Positions 23,237-36,900 of a DNA stretch of 64,000 nucleotides are shown one piece after another. How positions within the stretch are numbered: the stretch's first letter is position 1; each line of letters starts with the position of its first letter. A program made the translations under genes and the position numbers. The stretch comes from Branchiostoma floridae. Taxonomy: Eukaryota > Chordata > Leptocardii > Amphioxiformes > Branchiostomatidae. The stretch covers positions 3,761,835-3,825,834 of the forward strand of contig NC_049982.1 of assembly GCF_000003815.2 (NCBI RefSeq). Reading direction: 5' to 3'. The notes beneath the pieces are model-generated. The model was not told where the DNA came from. It searched no databases and saw only the letters and a list, made by a program, of their open reading frames with translations.

Positions 23237-24790
23237 CTTGCGTCAGGTCTCAAAGAAAGATCGACTTCCAGCTAGCTACCACGTCGGCGGTGGTCGAGAG
23301 TGATCACCAGATGTATCTGAGTTCCTTTAGCCTGCATAACAGCTCTTATAGAAGGTCTGGAAATAAGGGAAAACAAGAATGTGTTATATCATTCAACAGA
23401 TACATGTTTACGGTCCAACCTTTCAGCTGATGTTGGCAGGTTGCGTTCGTTGACTTCGGAAGGGTGACCTGCCTTCACCTGAGTGGGAAAGTAAGCCCCT
23501 GCCACACACGTACGTTCTAAATTTAGTATAGCCAACCATGCCCTCCCTGCCTCTTATAGGTATATAATTATAGTTTATTTGCAAAGTCATGCCCGAAGAT
23601 AGTGTGATACATAAAACTACTGTCTAATCAACTATATGATACAATGAATACTATTGTCGGGTTTGACTTCTTCTTCGAAGGCAGTGGTTAATGAACTGTC
23701 CCACGTTATAACTTTCACCAGAACTTTCTGAAACACCCTCAGTTCTGTCTGGGACGGCGCCAAGAGACGAAACAGCTTTATTTATCTATTCATCGGTTTG
23801 ACTGTTCAGCACGCACAGCCAGGGTTACCCAACTAGCCTGTGATCATTACAAATTGCTAGCCCTGACGAGAGACAATGACAATACAAATTTGACAGGGAC
23901 AGGATAATAAGGTAGTAACAATCTTCTTCATAACTGAGATTAAAGAAAAACTGGATTTCCCGTACTAGTGGTGAAGCTATTTTCAGCACTAGAACCGAGT
24001 GCCGAAAAAGGAGGGCGAAGGTTAAGCTTTCGCAGTTTTGCCTGTCGTCTGGGGCAAAGCGGATAAGTCTGCGTAGGAGACTGGAGGGAGCAAAACTCCC
24101 TTCCAAGAAACTTGCGGGACGTTTCTGTTATTGTTGCTGAGTAGCGAGTGTGTATACAGGTCACAGTTCGATACAAATCAGGTCATCAGCGTGTTGAGTA
24201 TCTTTCGAACCTCGCAGTGACGCAAGCTTGACTCAAGTGCGGTGGTAGCACACCTTTAGCACCAAATAACAGCTCCAATTGTAAGCTCGTCATAATTTAG
24301 CTAAGTTGTGAGGGGTGGTGGTAAATATGGTCATCTGGTCATCTTCATGTCAAAGTTTATTGCACAACAATTGTCGCAGGTACACTGTAGGGTAAAGTGA
24401 TATACATTGTGTGAGGCAACTAGCTATGAATTAATACAGGACATGCAGGTTCTAGGCTATACAATATTGAGCGAAAACACTGTACAATATAAGACAAAAC
24501 GTTATAACAGACTACTTAGAACTTGCATCAATCTTTTACAAACTACACGAAATCTAGTACACACTACGCGCTATACATACAACGTTGAAATGAGGCACAG
24601 TGAAAGGCTGTACATGTATGTCTAGTGTAGAGATTCTTACGTTCACATTTTTAAATCGTTATGAGCTTTCTTTTCTGCATTGACGTATATATACGCAGTG
24701 ATATCTGTGAACAAGCATCAGCAATCCACAACGTATGCACACTTCAGACAACCAGGTGGTGTATTCTTCAGAAACCCTGGATAAGGCTTG
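23237..24790. other. Intergenic sequence, no gene recognised
   Basis: Probable promoter side of the collagen gene followed by unremarkable AT-rich DNA. No splice-supported exon was found. Confidence 0.4.
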
Positions 24791-24980
24791 GGTCACATTT
24801 CCAAACCGGGGCCCGGCCGGGCAGCTTACAGGAGCGAAAAGAATGACATAAAAGACATCAAAATACACAAAATGTCAAAATAAGATTCATGGGCTCAATT
24901 CGTGTAAATTTCTAGGCATACCTTTAAATTTTCGTTTCTTAAAACAACCCGACCGGGCCCCTTTTTTGAAATATGACATA
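24791..24980. mobile_element. CCCGGCCGGGC-type MITE (~190 bp)
   Basis: Ends are GGTCACATTTCCAAACCGGG / GCCCGGCCGGGC at the left and CCGACCGGGCCCC ... GAAATATGACATA at the right. Other members lie near 26177, 35020, 35236 and 59818. Confidence 0.75.
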
Positions 24981-25133
24981 AACCTAATAACAAGTTTTCT
25001 TTTAATGTGACGGTGTTAAGGTATGCCTGCCGGTACCTTAACGTTAAACTCCAAATATCAGTTTTCGAGCCTTGAAGGAGTAGCATCAATGAAGGAAGTT
25101 TTTTTTCATATGTATTTAGCTGCAATACTTTAA

Positions 25134-26086
25134 CCCTATTCAGACCGGGCTTTTTTGGTCATCCCTGGACCGGGGGGGGGGGGCTTTTGAGGCCCTCCAC
25201 TTCTAAGTCCTATAACTCTAAAACGACGTGCCGTAGGGCCACCAAATTTTCAGGACATGATTTTGACATAATATTTGAGAATTATGTGACGTTTGACGTT
25301 ACGTTGACGTAAGATGACGTAATTATGACGTCATCAATTTGATTACATTGGCCAAACCCATGAAAAATGGGTATTCTCAGAAAACTTCAAGTTATGCTGC
25401 AAAAATGTAACAACAAGTGCAGATAACAGAATAATAATATTCATTACGACTTGTGTTGCCAATAGCAACATCAATGACGTCAATATGACGTCATAACATG
25501 ACGTCATGCACATCTGAGATACGAGTTGGGCTCCGCCATATTATATCCACCACCTTGAATTTTTGAAAATACTTTTTTTGCAACAAATAATCACAAAGGG
25601 CAATGGAAATAGACTAAATTCATTCATTTAGATGGTTTTTGATGAAAAAATACCAGGTAGTTACAAATTTTAAGGGAAAATTAGCTTGTTATTCTTGATC
25701 TGGCCATTCGGTCCGCCATCTTGGATTTTGGGCTGATGACGTCATCAAATTAGCATAATTTATGCATATATAATTATGAAAGATATGCTGAATAATATAA
25801 GATTTTATTTATGTAACAAAATTGCAGTAATATAGCAAATAAATGTGAAAAATACATAGTTAGAACCAAAAATAGTGATTTTGGGCAAAACTGCCTGTCA
25901 ACAAACGGTTGCCATGGCAACAAGAAAAAATGGAAAATTTGTCAAACTTCGTAAAATTGTTGCCAACAATATTTTAGGAAAACTCACCAAATTTGGTGGC
26001 TCTAGCGTAAGCCGTTCTGGCGTTATAGGACATCGAAGTTAGCGCGGGCCTCAAAAGCCCCCCCCCCCCCCCCGGTCTGAATAGGG
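25134..26086. mobile_element. piggyBac-type non-autonomous transposon (~950 bp)
   Basis: The ends are CCCTATTCAGACCGGG and CCCGGTCTGAATAGGG, perfect inverses apart from a poly-G tract of variable length. Both ends abut TTAA (25130-25133 and 26087-26090), the piggyBac target site. Longer inner similarity (GGCTTTTGAGGCCC / GGGCCTCAAAAGCC) extends the terminal repeat. No transposase frame is present. The interior holds several TGACGTCA palindromes. Confidence 0.85.
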
Positions 26087-26176
26087 TTAATTGCAGCTGT
26101 CCTAAACAGTTTGCAGGCTTTATACTATTGGTAAAACGGGGCATCGTGAATATCCTTACGTGTAAGGCTAGTTAAC

Positions 26177-26552
26177 GTCACATTTCCACAAAGGAGCCCG
26201 GCCGGCTACCTACATACCAAATATTATCTAAATTTGTCATTCTCTTGTCCAGTTATCCCCCTTAGAAGATTTTGAGAAAAACGCCGCCTGCAGTTCCAGA
26301 GCAACCTGCTAGGGGACCCAAACATACACCACCTATTCCTTACGTCACAAGCTATCTGCACCAGAAAATCAAGACACATCCAGGTCAAAAGATACAAAAA
26401 ACGAATTTCTGCTACAGTACCAAGGTCACATACCAGGGGGCCCAAAATTAACCTTGACCTTTGTCTTTCCAACATTTACCCACATATCAAATATCATGGC
26501 AATCCATCCAGAGGTTCTTGAGTTATGCTGACCACAAATATATCCGGAAACA

Positions 26553-26630
<78 letters not shown>

Positions 26631-26785
26631 CAGACAGACACACACACGGACACACCCAAAACTATATCTCCATTTTTCATGGAGATAATTACCAAACAGC
26701 ATGCCTTGTGCATATTTTTTGGCATAGACTTTAATTTTTCGTCTTCGCTAACAGTCCGATCGGGCCCCGGGTAGGACATGTGACG
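26177..26785. mobile_element. Longer member of the CCCGGCCGGGC-type element family
   Basis: Left end GTCACATTTCCACAAAGGAG / CCCGGCCGG and right end CCGATCGGGCCCCGGGTAGG / ACATGTGAC are inverted. The interior contains a (CA)n tract and an ATCCATCCAGAGGTTCTTGA segment of repeat type. Confidence 0.6.
26556..26624. repeat. (CA)n microsatellite
   Basis: About 34 CA dinucleotides inside the transposon remnant at 26177-26785. Confidence 0.98.
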
Positions 26786-26789
26786 CTCA

Positions 26790-29002
26790 GTGGAGCTGGT
26801 GTTACGTGAATTCCACAAGGCTGTCAGCAGCTCTCGCATATTGTTACAGACACAAAGGTGGAAGATTTTCTTCCCATTGGCATTGGGACAGCAACCGGAT
26901 TTCTTCCAAACCAATAGGTAAACGTGCGTCAAAGCCGCACTTCTTTACCTTTGCAGGAACGTTTTATATGGATCTGAGTAGGTTTCGGTGGTCGGCTTAA
27001 GCAGTGTCACGCAAGGGGGGCTTCGCGCCAAATCTCGGCTAGATTACCGAACGAAGATTTCTTCACCGGAAGACTTTGAGTTTCAATTGGCAGGAAACAC
27101 GCAATCTAGACGGAGTTTGAGGCAATGTATCGATGTACTATATACAGATTACGTCCTTGTAGTTACATCGGCGGTTCAATCTTAAGAGGCATTTAAGGTA
27201 TCAAACGACTTACGTATAATTTCATTCTTATCGCCTTAATGTTCCAACTTCTGTAGGTTTTATTTTTAAAACGTTGAGTGCTGTTTTGGTAACTTTTCTT
27301 GGTCAGGAATCCAATACCAGTGAGACTGTACATCCCCAAAACGCCGGGCTACTCAGCTCAGAATTTTCATTTCTTCTAAACTAAAGAAAGAAAAAGTCCA
27401 TGATATTTGCATTACTTGATTACAAAGACCATCGTCTTTGTTACGCTTACTACTCGGCTCAGACTTTTTATTTCTTCTAAAGAAAATCAAAAGTTTTTGT
27501 ACATGACATTTGCGTTAGATTCTACTTGATGACCATGATCACCGTCTTTGTTACACTAAGTCCCAAACTGATTGGCTGTCTAAGCCTCTACTCAAGAAAC
27601 TGGGTACGGGTTCCTGACAGAACGATCGTTCTCACGATAAAGGTCTAGACCTAATGTCAAACCTTACTCTTTGCTACAGCGTCTAACCTGTGAAAACTAC
27701 CCATACTGCATGTTTCCCGTTGATGTTCCAGAGGGCAGTGACTTCTGCGCGGGTCGGCAGAGCGGGTAAATCTGTCTAAAGACGTATCCTTCCTCAATGT
27801 CGAAAACGCAGATTGGTTGCTCCAATAAACAAATAAGCAAACAAACAAATAAGTAAATAAATGAATGAATGAATAGATAAATAAATAAACTAACAGCTAT
27901 CATTTTGACCTGTAGGAATCTGCAGCAAAGAACAAGATTTGGCGTTTGGTCTTCTAACAACAGTATACAACAGTATTCGCTTCAGTAAAGAAACAAATCC
28001 TCGCTTTGTGATAGGTGTTACAGTTTTATCATGGAAGTTTAGGGGATATGTGAGGAATCTCCGTCTGGCTTTCGTCATCCGATGTTCCACCATAATGACT
28101 GCAATTACGTACAATTACTGTTGACATACTGGATCAACAGGAGATCTAGTTAGATCTGCAGTGGTCTTATTGCGTAGAATTCGTACGTACAATGTAGAAG
28201 CCGTACAAAGCGCGTCCTTACCCGCTGACCTCCCTGACCTGTGAGTTAATGCTAGAGCACCTTTGGTTGGTCCGACTCTGCTTTCCTTTCTAATCATAGT
28301 CTGTACATCTGGTCTAACAGGTAGCTCAGTTTGATATATATATACAGGGCGAAGCAGAAAAGGGATTGAAGAAAGTTTCCTCGCGTCTCGTGTGGAATTA
28401 GACAGGCAGTCCCCCAGGACTTCATCCACCGCAAGGCCTGTTGACGTCTGAAACACTGTTGCCGTAACTAGCTGCAGCTCATTTGTAACGTGCGCTTGCT
28501 CGATATCAAGACAAGACAGGGTTCTTCTGACACCGGCTGTTTCACACTACAGGTACGTGTACGACAAACGTTTAAACATCGGGTCAAGGCACCACTTTTT
28601 GCGACGTTTATTCAGTATTTAAAATATGTGCATCTGTATAGTGATGGTGTCTTGCATGGTTAAGCCGAATTTTATGCCCGTTGTCTGCAGTCAAACCCGC
28701 ATCAGTGACCTGATGTCAATATAGCCGGGTTTGCCACTTTCTTTCTTTGTGGCCCCTTATCATTTTCCCATTGACCAAAGCTACGCATTAAAATTCCACA
28801 TGCCCGCAGTAGCCAACTGCCTACAGTGACCATTCACATCCATTAAGTAGTCAGTATGAACATGTATGACGCTACAGGCAGCCTGTCCGTACTGTTGAGA
28901 TAAATTTGTTGAGACTGACTGTTGGCGACGCTCGCATTATCAGAAAGGGGGTGATAAATTGTCCCTTAAATTTTCCGCCCAGGTTGAAGACCAGGAACTG
29001 AG
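26790..29002. other. Upstream region of the chitinase gene
   Basis: No exon supported. A GCAGCCTGTCCGTACTGT word at ~28879 repeats part of chitinase exon 1 (GCAGCCTGTCCGTACTGTCA at 29108), another short local exon-derived duplicate. The promoter of the chitinase should lie towards the right end. Confidence 0.4.
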
Positions 29003-29231
29003 ATGGGAACTGTTCTCGTGATAACCGTCCTCCTGTCGTTTCTGACTGTGGGAGAATCTCGCATCGACAGAGAACTTCAGAGGAACGTGATCACGGACCT
29101 ACAGCAGGCAGCCTGTCCGTACTGTCACCTGTGCGTCACCAGACAGACCTGTAAGCGCGCCGTGGGGCGCCCGGTCTGTAACGTGCTGTGTGGTATCTGC
29201 AAGAACGCCGACTGTCAGGAACCGCCGCCTA
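29003..29231 (+). CDS. Chitinase exon 1: signal peptide and Cys-rich segment
   Basis: [20 protein letters not shown] is a clear signal peptide. It is followed by about 50 residues with eight cysteines (CPYCHLCV ... CNVLCGIC), which I cannot place in a family. Donor gtgagt, phase 1. ATG has no competing upstream in-frame ATG. Confidence 0.8.
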
Positions 29232-30906
29232 GTGAGTGTTCGATTACGCCCAGATCCTGAAATTCCTAGTATCACTTCAACACACACAGGAACACAGACA
29301 CACAGACCCCCTCCCCCTCCCCCCACACATAGACACAAACACAGAAACACACACACATACAGACACATACTAGATAGACACGTGCACAGAGACAGAGACA
29401 GACAGTCCAACCAGTATCCCTAGCTCGCTTAAATTGATTTCTTGATATTGGTTGGACTGTCTGCCTCTATCCGTGTACGTGTGCACGTGTCTATCTGTAT
29501 GTGTCTTTATGCGTGTGCGTTTACCTGTCTGTCTGTTTGCGTGTTTATTAGTGTGTATCTATGTATCAATGTCTGTGTTTCTCACATACACAATGCAGCA
29601 TTGTCATGAATACCCAGTGCTGTTATTTTTGTCTCCGTGACTGAAATTAAGGGTCTCAAAGCAATATGGGTAAGGGGGCGAGGTCTGCCGTCTCTAATTG
29701 CATTGTTTTTGTCTCACAGCGGAGGAGCCTTTAGCCCCAGTGGACGGCCAGTGGGCCACCTGGAGCACCTGGAGCAGCTGCAGCGCCACCTGCGGCTCCG
29801 GTACGCACAGCAGGCGCCGCACCTGCACAGACCCTGCGCCCGAGAGCGGCGGCGCACCCTGCTCTGGGAACGAGCTGGAGATGCAGGCGTGTCAAACCGG
29901 CGTGACCTGTCCGGGTAAGGTCGTGAGAGGTCATCAGCAGAAAGTACCTCATCCATCCATCCATCCATCCATCCATCCATCCATCCATCTATCCATCCAT
30001 CCATCCATCCATCCATCCATCCATCCACCCAACCAACCATCCATCCATCCATCCATCCATTTTTTTCCGTCAAATTCCGTCGAGTTTACTGGCTCCGCCG
30101 TCATTTTCCAGTGGGGACACACTACTACGATCATTTCATTGAAATCTTTTATGTCGTCACTATAGATAGAATGAACTGTATCTAAGTATGCACCTGTTCC
30201 ACCCAGGTGATTCTTCAGGTCCCAAATGGCGGACGGACGGGCGGTGCGGGCAGCAGTACCCCGCGCCAGGAGCGACCCCTGGCGAGTGTGACGCGAACAG
30301 CAACGCTCCCTGCTGTTCTGAATACGGATATTGCGGAGCAAGCAGTGAGCACTGCGCCTGCGCCAACTGTGCCGACTACAGGCTTCCGTCAGGTAAAACA
30401 CGTACAAAGACAGATTTAGATGGCAATGACAATGATGCTAAAGAGGCTATAGTGTAGTAAGTTTGATACAAAGAGAATAACAGGTAAATTATGATATATC
30501 TAACTTATATCTATATTCTACATGCTTCATCCCGCTTCATAAAACATTTGTAGACGAACTTACATAGTTCTTCCATTACGTCATAGTTAGTTGATGACAT
30601 TAGATATTTATTTATTTATTTATTTATAGAGTTGGGATTTCTATATCTGCTTTTTTATGTGAAATCTTTATCTGTTGCAGTTGACGGCGGGTGGTCGGGC
30701 TGGGGCGCCTGGTCCCCCTGTCACGGGTTCTGCGGCACGGGCAGAGAGCAGCGCACCCGGACCTGCAGTAATCCCGCTCCGCAGAATGGGGGCGCTGCTT
30801 GCCAGGGGGACGCATCTGAGGACAGGGAGTGCGACACCGGGACGACCTGCCCACGTATGTGTTAACCTTCGTGTATTTGTCGTATGTGTGTGTTTGTTTG
30901 TTTGTA

Positions 30907-30985
<79 letters not shown>

Positions 30986-33900
30986 GTATTTGTGAGTGCG
31001 TTTCATTTTTGTATGTGTTTGTGTGTCACGGTGTGTGTGTGTTTGTGTGCGTGTGTCTGTATGTTTGTGATCAACATAACTCGAGAAGTCGTGGATGGAT
31101 CTTTATGATATTAGGTAGGTTGGAAGGGGGGGGGAGATTATGGCCCCCCTAGTGACTTTCTATGGTACTGCAGTGGAACCTCCGATTTTGATATCTCGTA
31201 CTCTGGATATGCTACGTAATGTTTGAGTGATAGCTAGCTTTTGGGGCCAAGAGTAAGCCGTGTTCGTTTGTCTTGTGACGAAAAAAGTTGTCCTAGATCC
31301 CTATCGACGATCGGTTTTGTCAGGACCTCGCCGAAAAGCGTACGACAAAAAATTGTATGTTTCTGTGCCGCTCCCAGCCCCTGACAGCCGGACGTACCGC
31401 CGCGTGTGCTACCACACCAACTGGGCGCAGTACCGGAGCGAGCCCGCCACCTTCCTACCCGAGGACATTGACCCCTGGCTCTGCACGCACGTCATGTACG
31501 CCTTCGCCGTGCTGCAGGGCAACCGGCTCAAGGCGTTTGAGGCGAACGACGAGAGCACCCCGGGGCAGGTCGGGATGTACGAGAGGACTAATCGCTTGAA
31601 AGTAAGGACTCGGTCACATAGTAGCCTGGAGTCCAGGCTTGTTCGCTTTGTTCCGCTTCCGACCTTCGGGAGTTGAACATGAAGCGAACAAGGCTGGACT
31701 CCAGACTAGTCACATAGGTCGTGCGATCCTTCGGGCATTTTGGAGGGCAACCATGTACGTGTCTTGCCAAGTTCAACTGTCTTGATACTCAAAAGGCCGT
31801 TATGGATCCTTGCCGGTGGTTGGTTCTGCCACATCCTGCTTGAAAATCCTATGGCAACAAAATGGTACGACGATAGTACCATGTAGAAGAGTGCATACTG
31901 TGATAACGCTTTTCCACTGTTACCTTTATATACTTCTGTTTATTTAGAATCTCTGAAACATTAGGCATTTACAGATTAACTTTATTTTGAGAAGAACTCA
32001 GTAGCTGTTGCTTTCCGCATTGTGCGTAGTCGTGTAGTTATTGGCTGTATTGCTCTTCCGGCATGCACATAAGTTACTTGACTTACTAGAAAGAGTCACA
32101 GTCTTTATAGTCACATTAGGTTGTATACGACTCAGATATCGCAGCAGTTTTAGCACGCTGTGACAAAGACAATCATCGACAAGGATCTTAGACAACATTT
32201 TCCGTTACAAATGTATCAAAACGGCCGTTTCAATCCAGCGGAAGATTAGCTCTTCATTGGTTTGAGATGCATTTGACTCCCGGGCCCCTCCCCCATACGT
32301 ACAGGACACCAACCCTGATCTGAAGATCTCCCTAGCGGTTGGCGGATGGAACGTGGGGTCGGGGCCGTTCTCCGACATGGTATCGACGCCGGCGAACAGA
32401 GCCGAGTTCGTCACGACGTCACTCGGCTTTCTCCGGCAGTGGGACTTTGACGGACTGGACCTGGACTGGGAGTACCCTGCACAGCGTGCAGGTTCGCGCC
32501 CGGAGGACAAGCAGAGGTTCACGCTTCTCGTGCAGGTAATATGCTTACAAGTATCTGCATCTACATCTATATAGCCGGTTCAACCATCATTCGGCGTAAC
32601 ACACCAGCTACTGTATATACATCAGTATTGCCGTCCTTTGGTGTAACGCACCAGCTTTGCAGGCACGCGGCGCGACAGCAGCTGGTTATATTACACTGAA
32701 CGACCTGTCACACTAACATTTGGAGATCTAACTGAAGCTATCTGATCGCCATCATCATCATCATCTAATGAGGCCCACGTACAGTAGTTGGTGACAACGA
32801 GTACGGATATAGGTTACCCCGCGGATAAAAGAGAACTTGCGTTTTTCTATAGCTTGCAACACGGATGTGACGTCATTTCAACCCGATGCCTGAGGTGTAG
32901 CAAGATCTTTTCGTCTCTTACCACAGGAGCTGAAGGCTGCGTTTGACGCGGAGGTCCTGCAGCCTGGTCAGGAGCGCCTCCTGCTGAGCGCCGCCGTCCC
33001 TGCAGGAGAGAGCAGCGTCCTGCAGGGTTACGAAGTCGATCTCATCTCACAGTAAGTTTTCCTACTCTCGAAGCAGACATGTCAGCTTGATGACAAAAGA
33101 GAAGAGAAGAATTTGGTCAAGTAAGGACAAATACGTTGCAATGGGGTTTTAATCAGTCTTTTGCAGTCTGTCCTGCTATCCACCGACCGGTCAGTTCACT
33201 CCTAGACCAATTAACTCCTACTAGACTTTCATTCCTAACTTGGCCAATTATTATTCGGCCAGGCGGGAGTCTGCTAGAGACTAGAGTTTTCCATGTGCTG
33301 TCATCTGTTTCAACTCCAACATCCACCTATCGTTATGAAGACAGATGTCTTTTTCTAATTGTTTTTACCAGCTATTGATTCTCACAATTTCTCAGCTGAT
33401 TTTCACTGGGTAACGTTTGAAGAACGTCGTCGTTTTTATTCTCCACAGGCATTTGGATTTCATCAACCTGATGACCTATGACCTGCACGGGTCGTGGGAG
33501 GCCGTGACGGGGCTGAACAGTCCGCTGTACCCTGCCGCAGAGGAGTCTGGGAACGCCAGGAAACTCAACCAGGTTCGTCCTCTGTCATTTCCATATATGG
33601 CTATAAAATCTACACGTACAAAACTGACACAGAGATGGTTTTGTACACATTGTCTTCTAGCTCTCCTAAAATTGCTCAATAGCTCCGTAACGCTGGTTCA
33701 CCTATATACGAGAGATAACCTATATCCACTGCATTTGAAATCGGGCCATTTAGAAATATCAAGGAGGTTAAAAAGTGACCTTCTTGGGAATATCAAGTCA
33801 ACGGACTGTAGTTTCCAACTGCAATATTGCATATTGAAACCACCGTCCGTCGACTTGATGCCTCTAAATACTAGTTAAAAACGGTTACCCCGCGGATAAA

Positions 33901-36900
33901 GGTGAAGTAGCGTTACATGGTCAGTCGACTTGATATCCCTAAATACCCTGCTTTTGAAATAACGAATATAGGTTACAACGTGGATAAAGATGAAGTAGCG
34001 TCACATGGTAACATCAAGTGAAAACAGCAATCTCTATCGCAGTGCATCTGTTTCAGCAAGCTGCAGTTCAGGTCTGGCGCGCAGGTGGCGCCCCTGCGGA
34101 GAAGCTGAACTTGGGAATCGCGCTGTACGGGAGGTCCTTCACGCTCTCCAGCGGGGACACCGGGCTACGAGCGCCGACTAGCGGCGGCGGGACGCCAGCG
34201 CAGTACACCCAGGAGGCCGGATACATCTCTTACTACGAGGTAGGTTGTACATTTCTCCTTCTAGGAGCTACTAGGTTTCTTTAGGAAATCTTTCACTAAG
34301 CTTATATAATCAGAGAAAGGCAGATGTTGCGTATATGAAAGGGACACAGGGTACTGTTCTTTTCCATGTTTTATCTTTATGACGGTAACTTAGCTGGCGG
34401 ACCAGCGACAGTTTTATATGGACGCCATTCTTACTTTTTATGATACGAAACGGAAAGGAATATAGAATTGCACATTTTCCACTAAGTTTGCGGTAACCTG
34501 CACTCTATTCACAGCTATTTTTTTCTTAATCAGTAATTCAATTGTTCGACACTGTTCCTGTACATCAGACCAGAACTTGAATATCAATCCTTTCCCGTCA
34601 GATCTGTACCATGCTCAGCAGCGGCGCCACCCGAGTATTTGATGCCGAACAGAAGGCGCCGTACTCTTACCTGGGGAACCAGTGGGTCGGGTATGACGAC
34701 GCAGAGAGTATCGGGCATAAGGTAAGCAACCGCACTACTGACACATATGTTTCTTGAAATTTGTAGCGGAGAATGTTACTAATTTTCAGACCCCGATATT
34801 CTTCCTCTAATTTCGTGGTGCAATTTGCAAAGCCCAAGGAATTAGATGCACGATGATTTCGGCAATAGCCCTTTATCATATCATACTGTACTGCATACTG
34901 TTGTCCTCACCACATATAAGATGGGCTTCCTGAAACAAGAACAATATAGCGCGGTTTGGTGTCGGTCAATCGGGTCATCGCCCTTGTCGACTTAAATCAG
35001 ACAGTTCTGTAGGGACTACGTCACATTTCCTACCCGGGGCCCGGCCGGGCTGTTTGCGGAGACGAAAAATGAATGTTTATGTCAATAGATATGCACAAGG
35101 AAACATTTTGGTACGTTTTGTGTTATTGTTGTCTTTTATACGAAGAAGCAGCCATCATCATAACGGACTTTTCTTTCCCCAAAGCTGCCCGGCCGGGCCC
35201 CTTTGTGGAAATGTGACGTTAGCCTAGCCTGCTTAGGTCACATTTCCAAATCGGGGCCCGGCCGGGATGTTTTAAGAAACGAAAAATAGAAATGTATACC
35301 TAGAAATACACACATATGATGCCCATGGATCTTATTTTGACACTTTGTGTATTTTGATGTCTTTCACATAATTCTTTTCGCTCCCGAAAGCTACCCGGCC
35401 GGGCCCCGGTTTGGAAATGTGACCCAAGCCTATCTATGGCCATGCGCCAACATTTGATCTATTCCCATGGTATTGCAGATTGACTTCCTGAAACAGGAGC
35501 CAAGGCCTGGGCGGTTCACTGGTCTGGGCCATCACCCTGGACGACTTAAAGCAAACAGTTCCGTAACTAGCTAAGGCTAACACTTTATCTATTCGTTTTT
35601 GACGACTCATATCTTCGTCGCCATTGTCATGCAGATCGACTTCTTGAAGCAAGAGGGTCTGGGCGGCTCCATGGTCTGGGCCGTGGACCTGGACGACTTC
35701 AGCGGGCAGTTCTGAAACTAGGGCAAGCATTCCATCTTTAAGATTATCACGACTCATAATCTTCTCTCCATTGTGCTACAGATCGCCTTCCTGAAGCAGG
35801 AGGGACTGGGTGGGTCCATGGTGTGGGCCGTGGACCTGGACGACTTCAGCGGGCAGTTCTGAAACTAGGGCAAGCATTCCATCTTTAAGATTATCACGAC
35901 TCATAATCTTCTCTCCATTGTGCTACAGATCGCCTTCCTGAAGCAGGAGGGTCTGGGTGGGTCCATGGTCTGGGCCGCGGACCTGGACGACTTCAGCGGG
36001 CAGTTCTGTAACAAGGGGCGGTACCCGCTCATGAACCTCATCAAGGACAGGCTGGAGATGGGGGTCTTTAACGCAAGCGACGCGCGTGAGATTGTTCTTC
36101 TTTCTCTACTTTAAAACACTTGCAAGTTGCCAGTTCTTGTACTGAACGACCTTTCATCTTAGCCTGGGTACCATCCGGATAGTAGTTTGCTCATATGTTT
36201 GCTTTTAGTACCGGTCTGGAAAACTAGAAAACCTTTTGGTGGTACCGTCAGTTAATGGGCGATCAAGGGGCATCTTCTCTTGATAGTTTTAAAGAACGCT
36301 TGCAGATAGATGTGCAGAAGTTAGTTGTGACGGATCGTTCAGTGTAATATAACCAGCTGCTGCCGCACCGCGTGCCTGCGAAGCTGGTGTGTTACGCCGA
36401 AGGGCGGTTATACCGGCTATATAGATACAGATACAGATACAGATACAAGGAATGGGTTCCAGAGGGCTCGTACGATGACAACAGCCCTCCCACAAGGGGG
36501 ACGGAGGGCGTTTCGGGTGTTGAAACGCCTGTTCTAACGAGCGATTGAACTGAATTCGCTCATGTGCAAGGACCAATCTAAGTACCCTCGTCCAAAATTT
36601 GGACAATTCCAGACATTAACGTGGTCAAGGTTCCCAGAAGGTCAGCAGAGAAGCGACTGTATATAGTATTATATTGTATGATGGATGTCAGGGCGAGAAG
36701 CGACTGTATATTATAACATATAATTAACGCCGGGGTGAACTACTTTCCGGATGGCATGGTACCCATGTTAATTCCATCTAGCTTTAGCTCCAGAATGGCG
36801 ATAGCTCCAGACTAAGTCTGGTGTTGCTTGTCCTGTATTTCAAGCAGCGATTTTGGCCGAGGGGCTAGTCATGTCCGATATCTTTTTTTTTTATTCTGCT

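Noticed and set aside
26426-26932. 168-codon minus-strand ORF with a Cys-Val run
   Set aside because: The run is a translated (CA)n microsatellite and the rest is transposon-derived.
30829-31152. ORFs rich in Val-Cys repeats after chitinase exon 4
   Set aside because: Translated (TG)n microsatellite downstream of a good splice donor.
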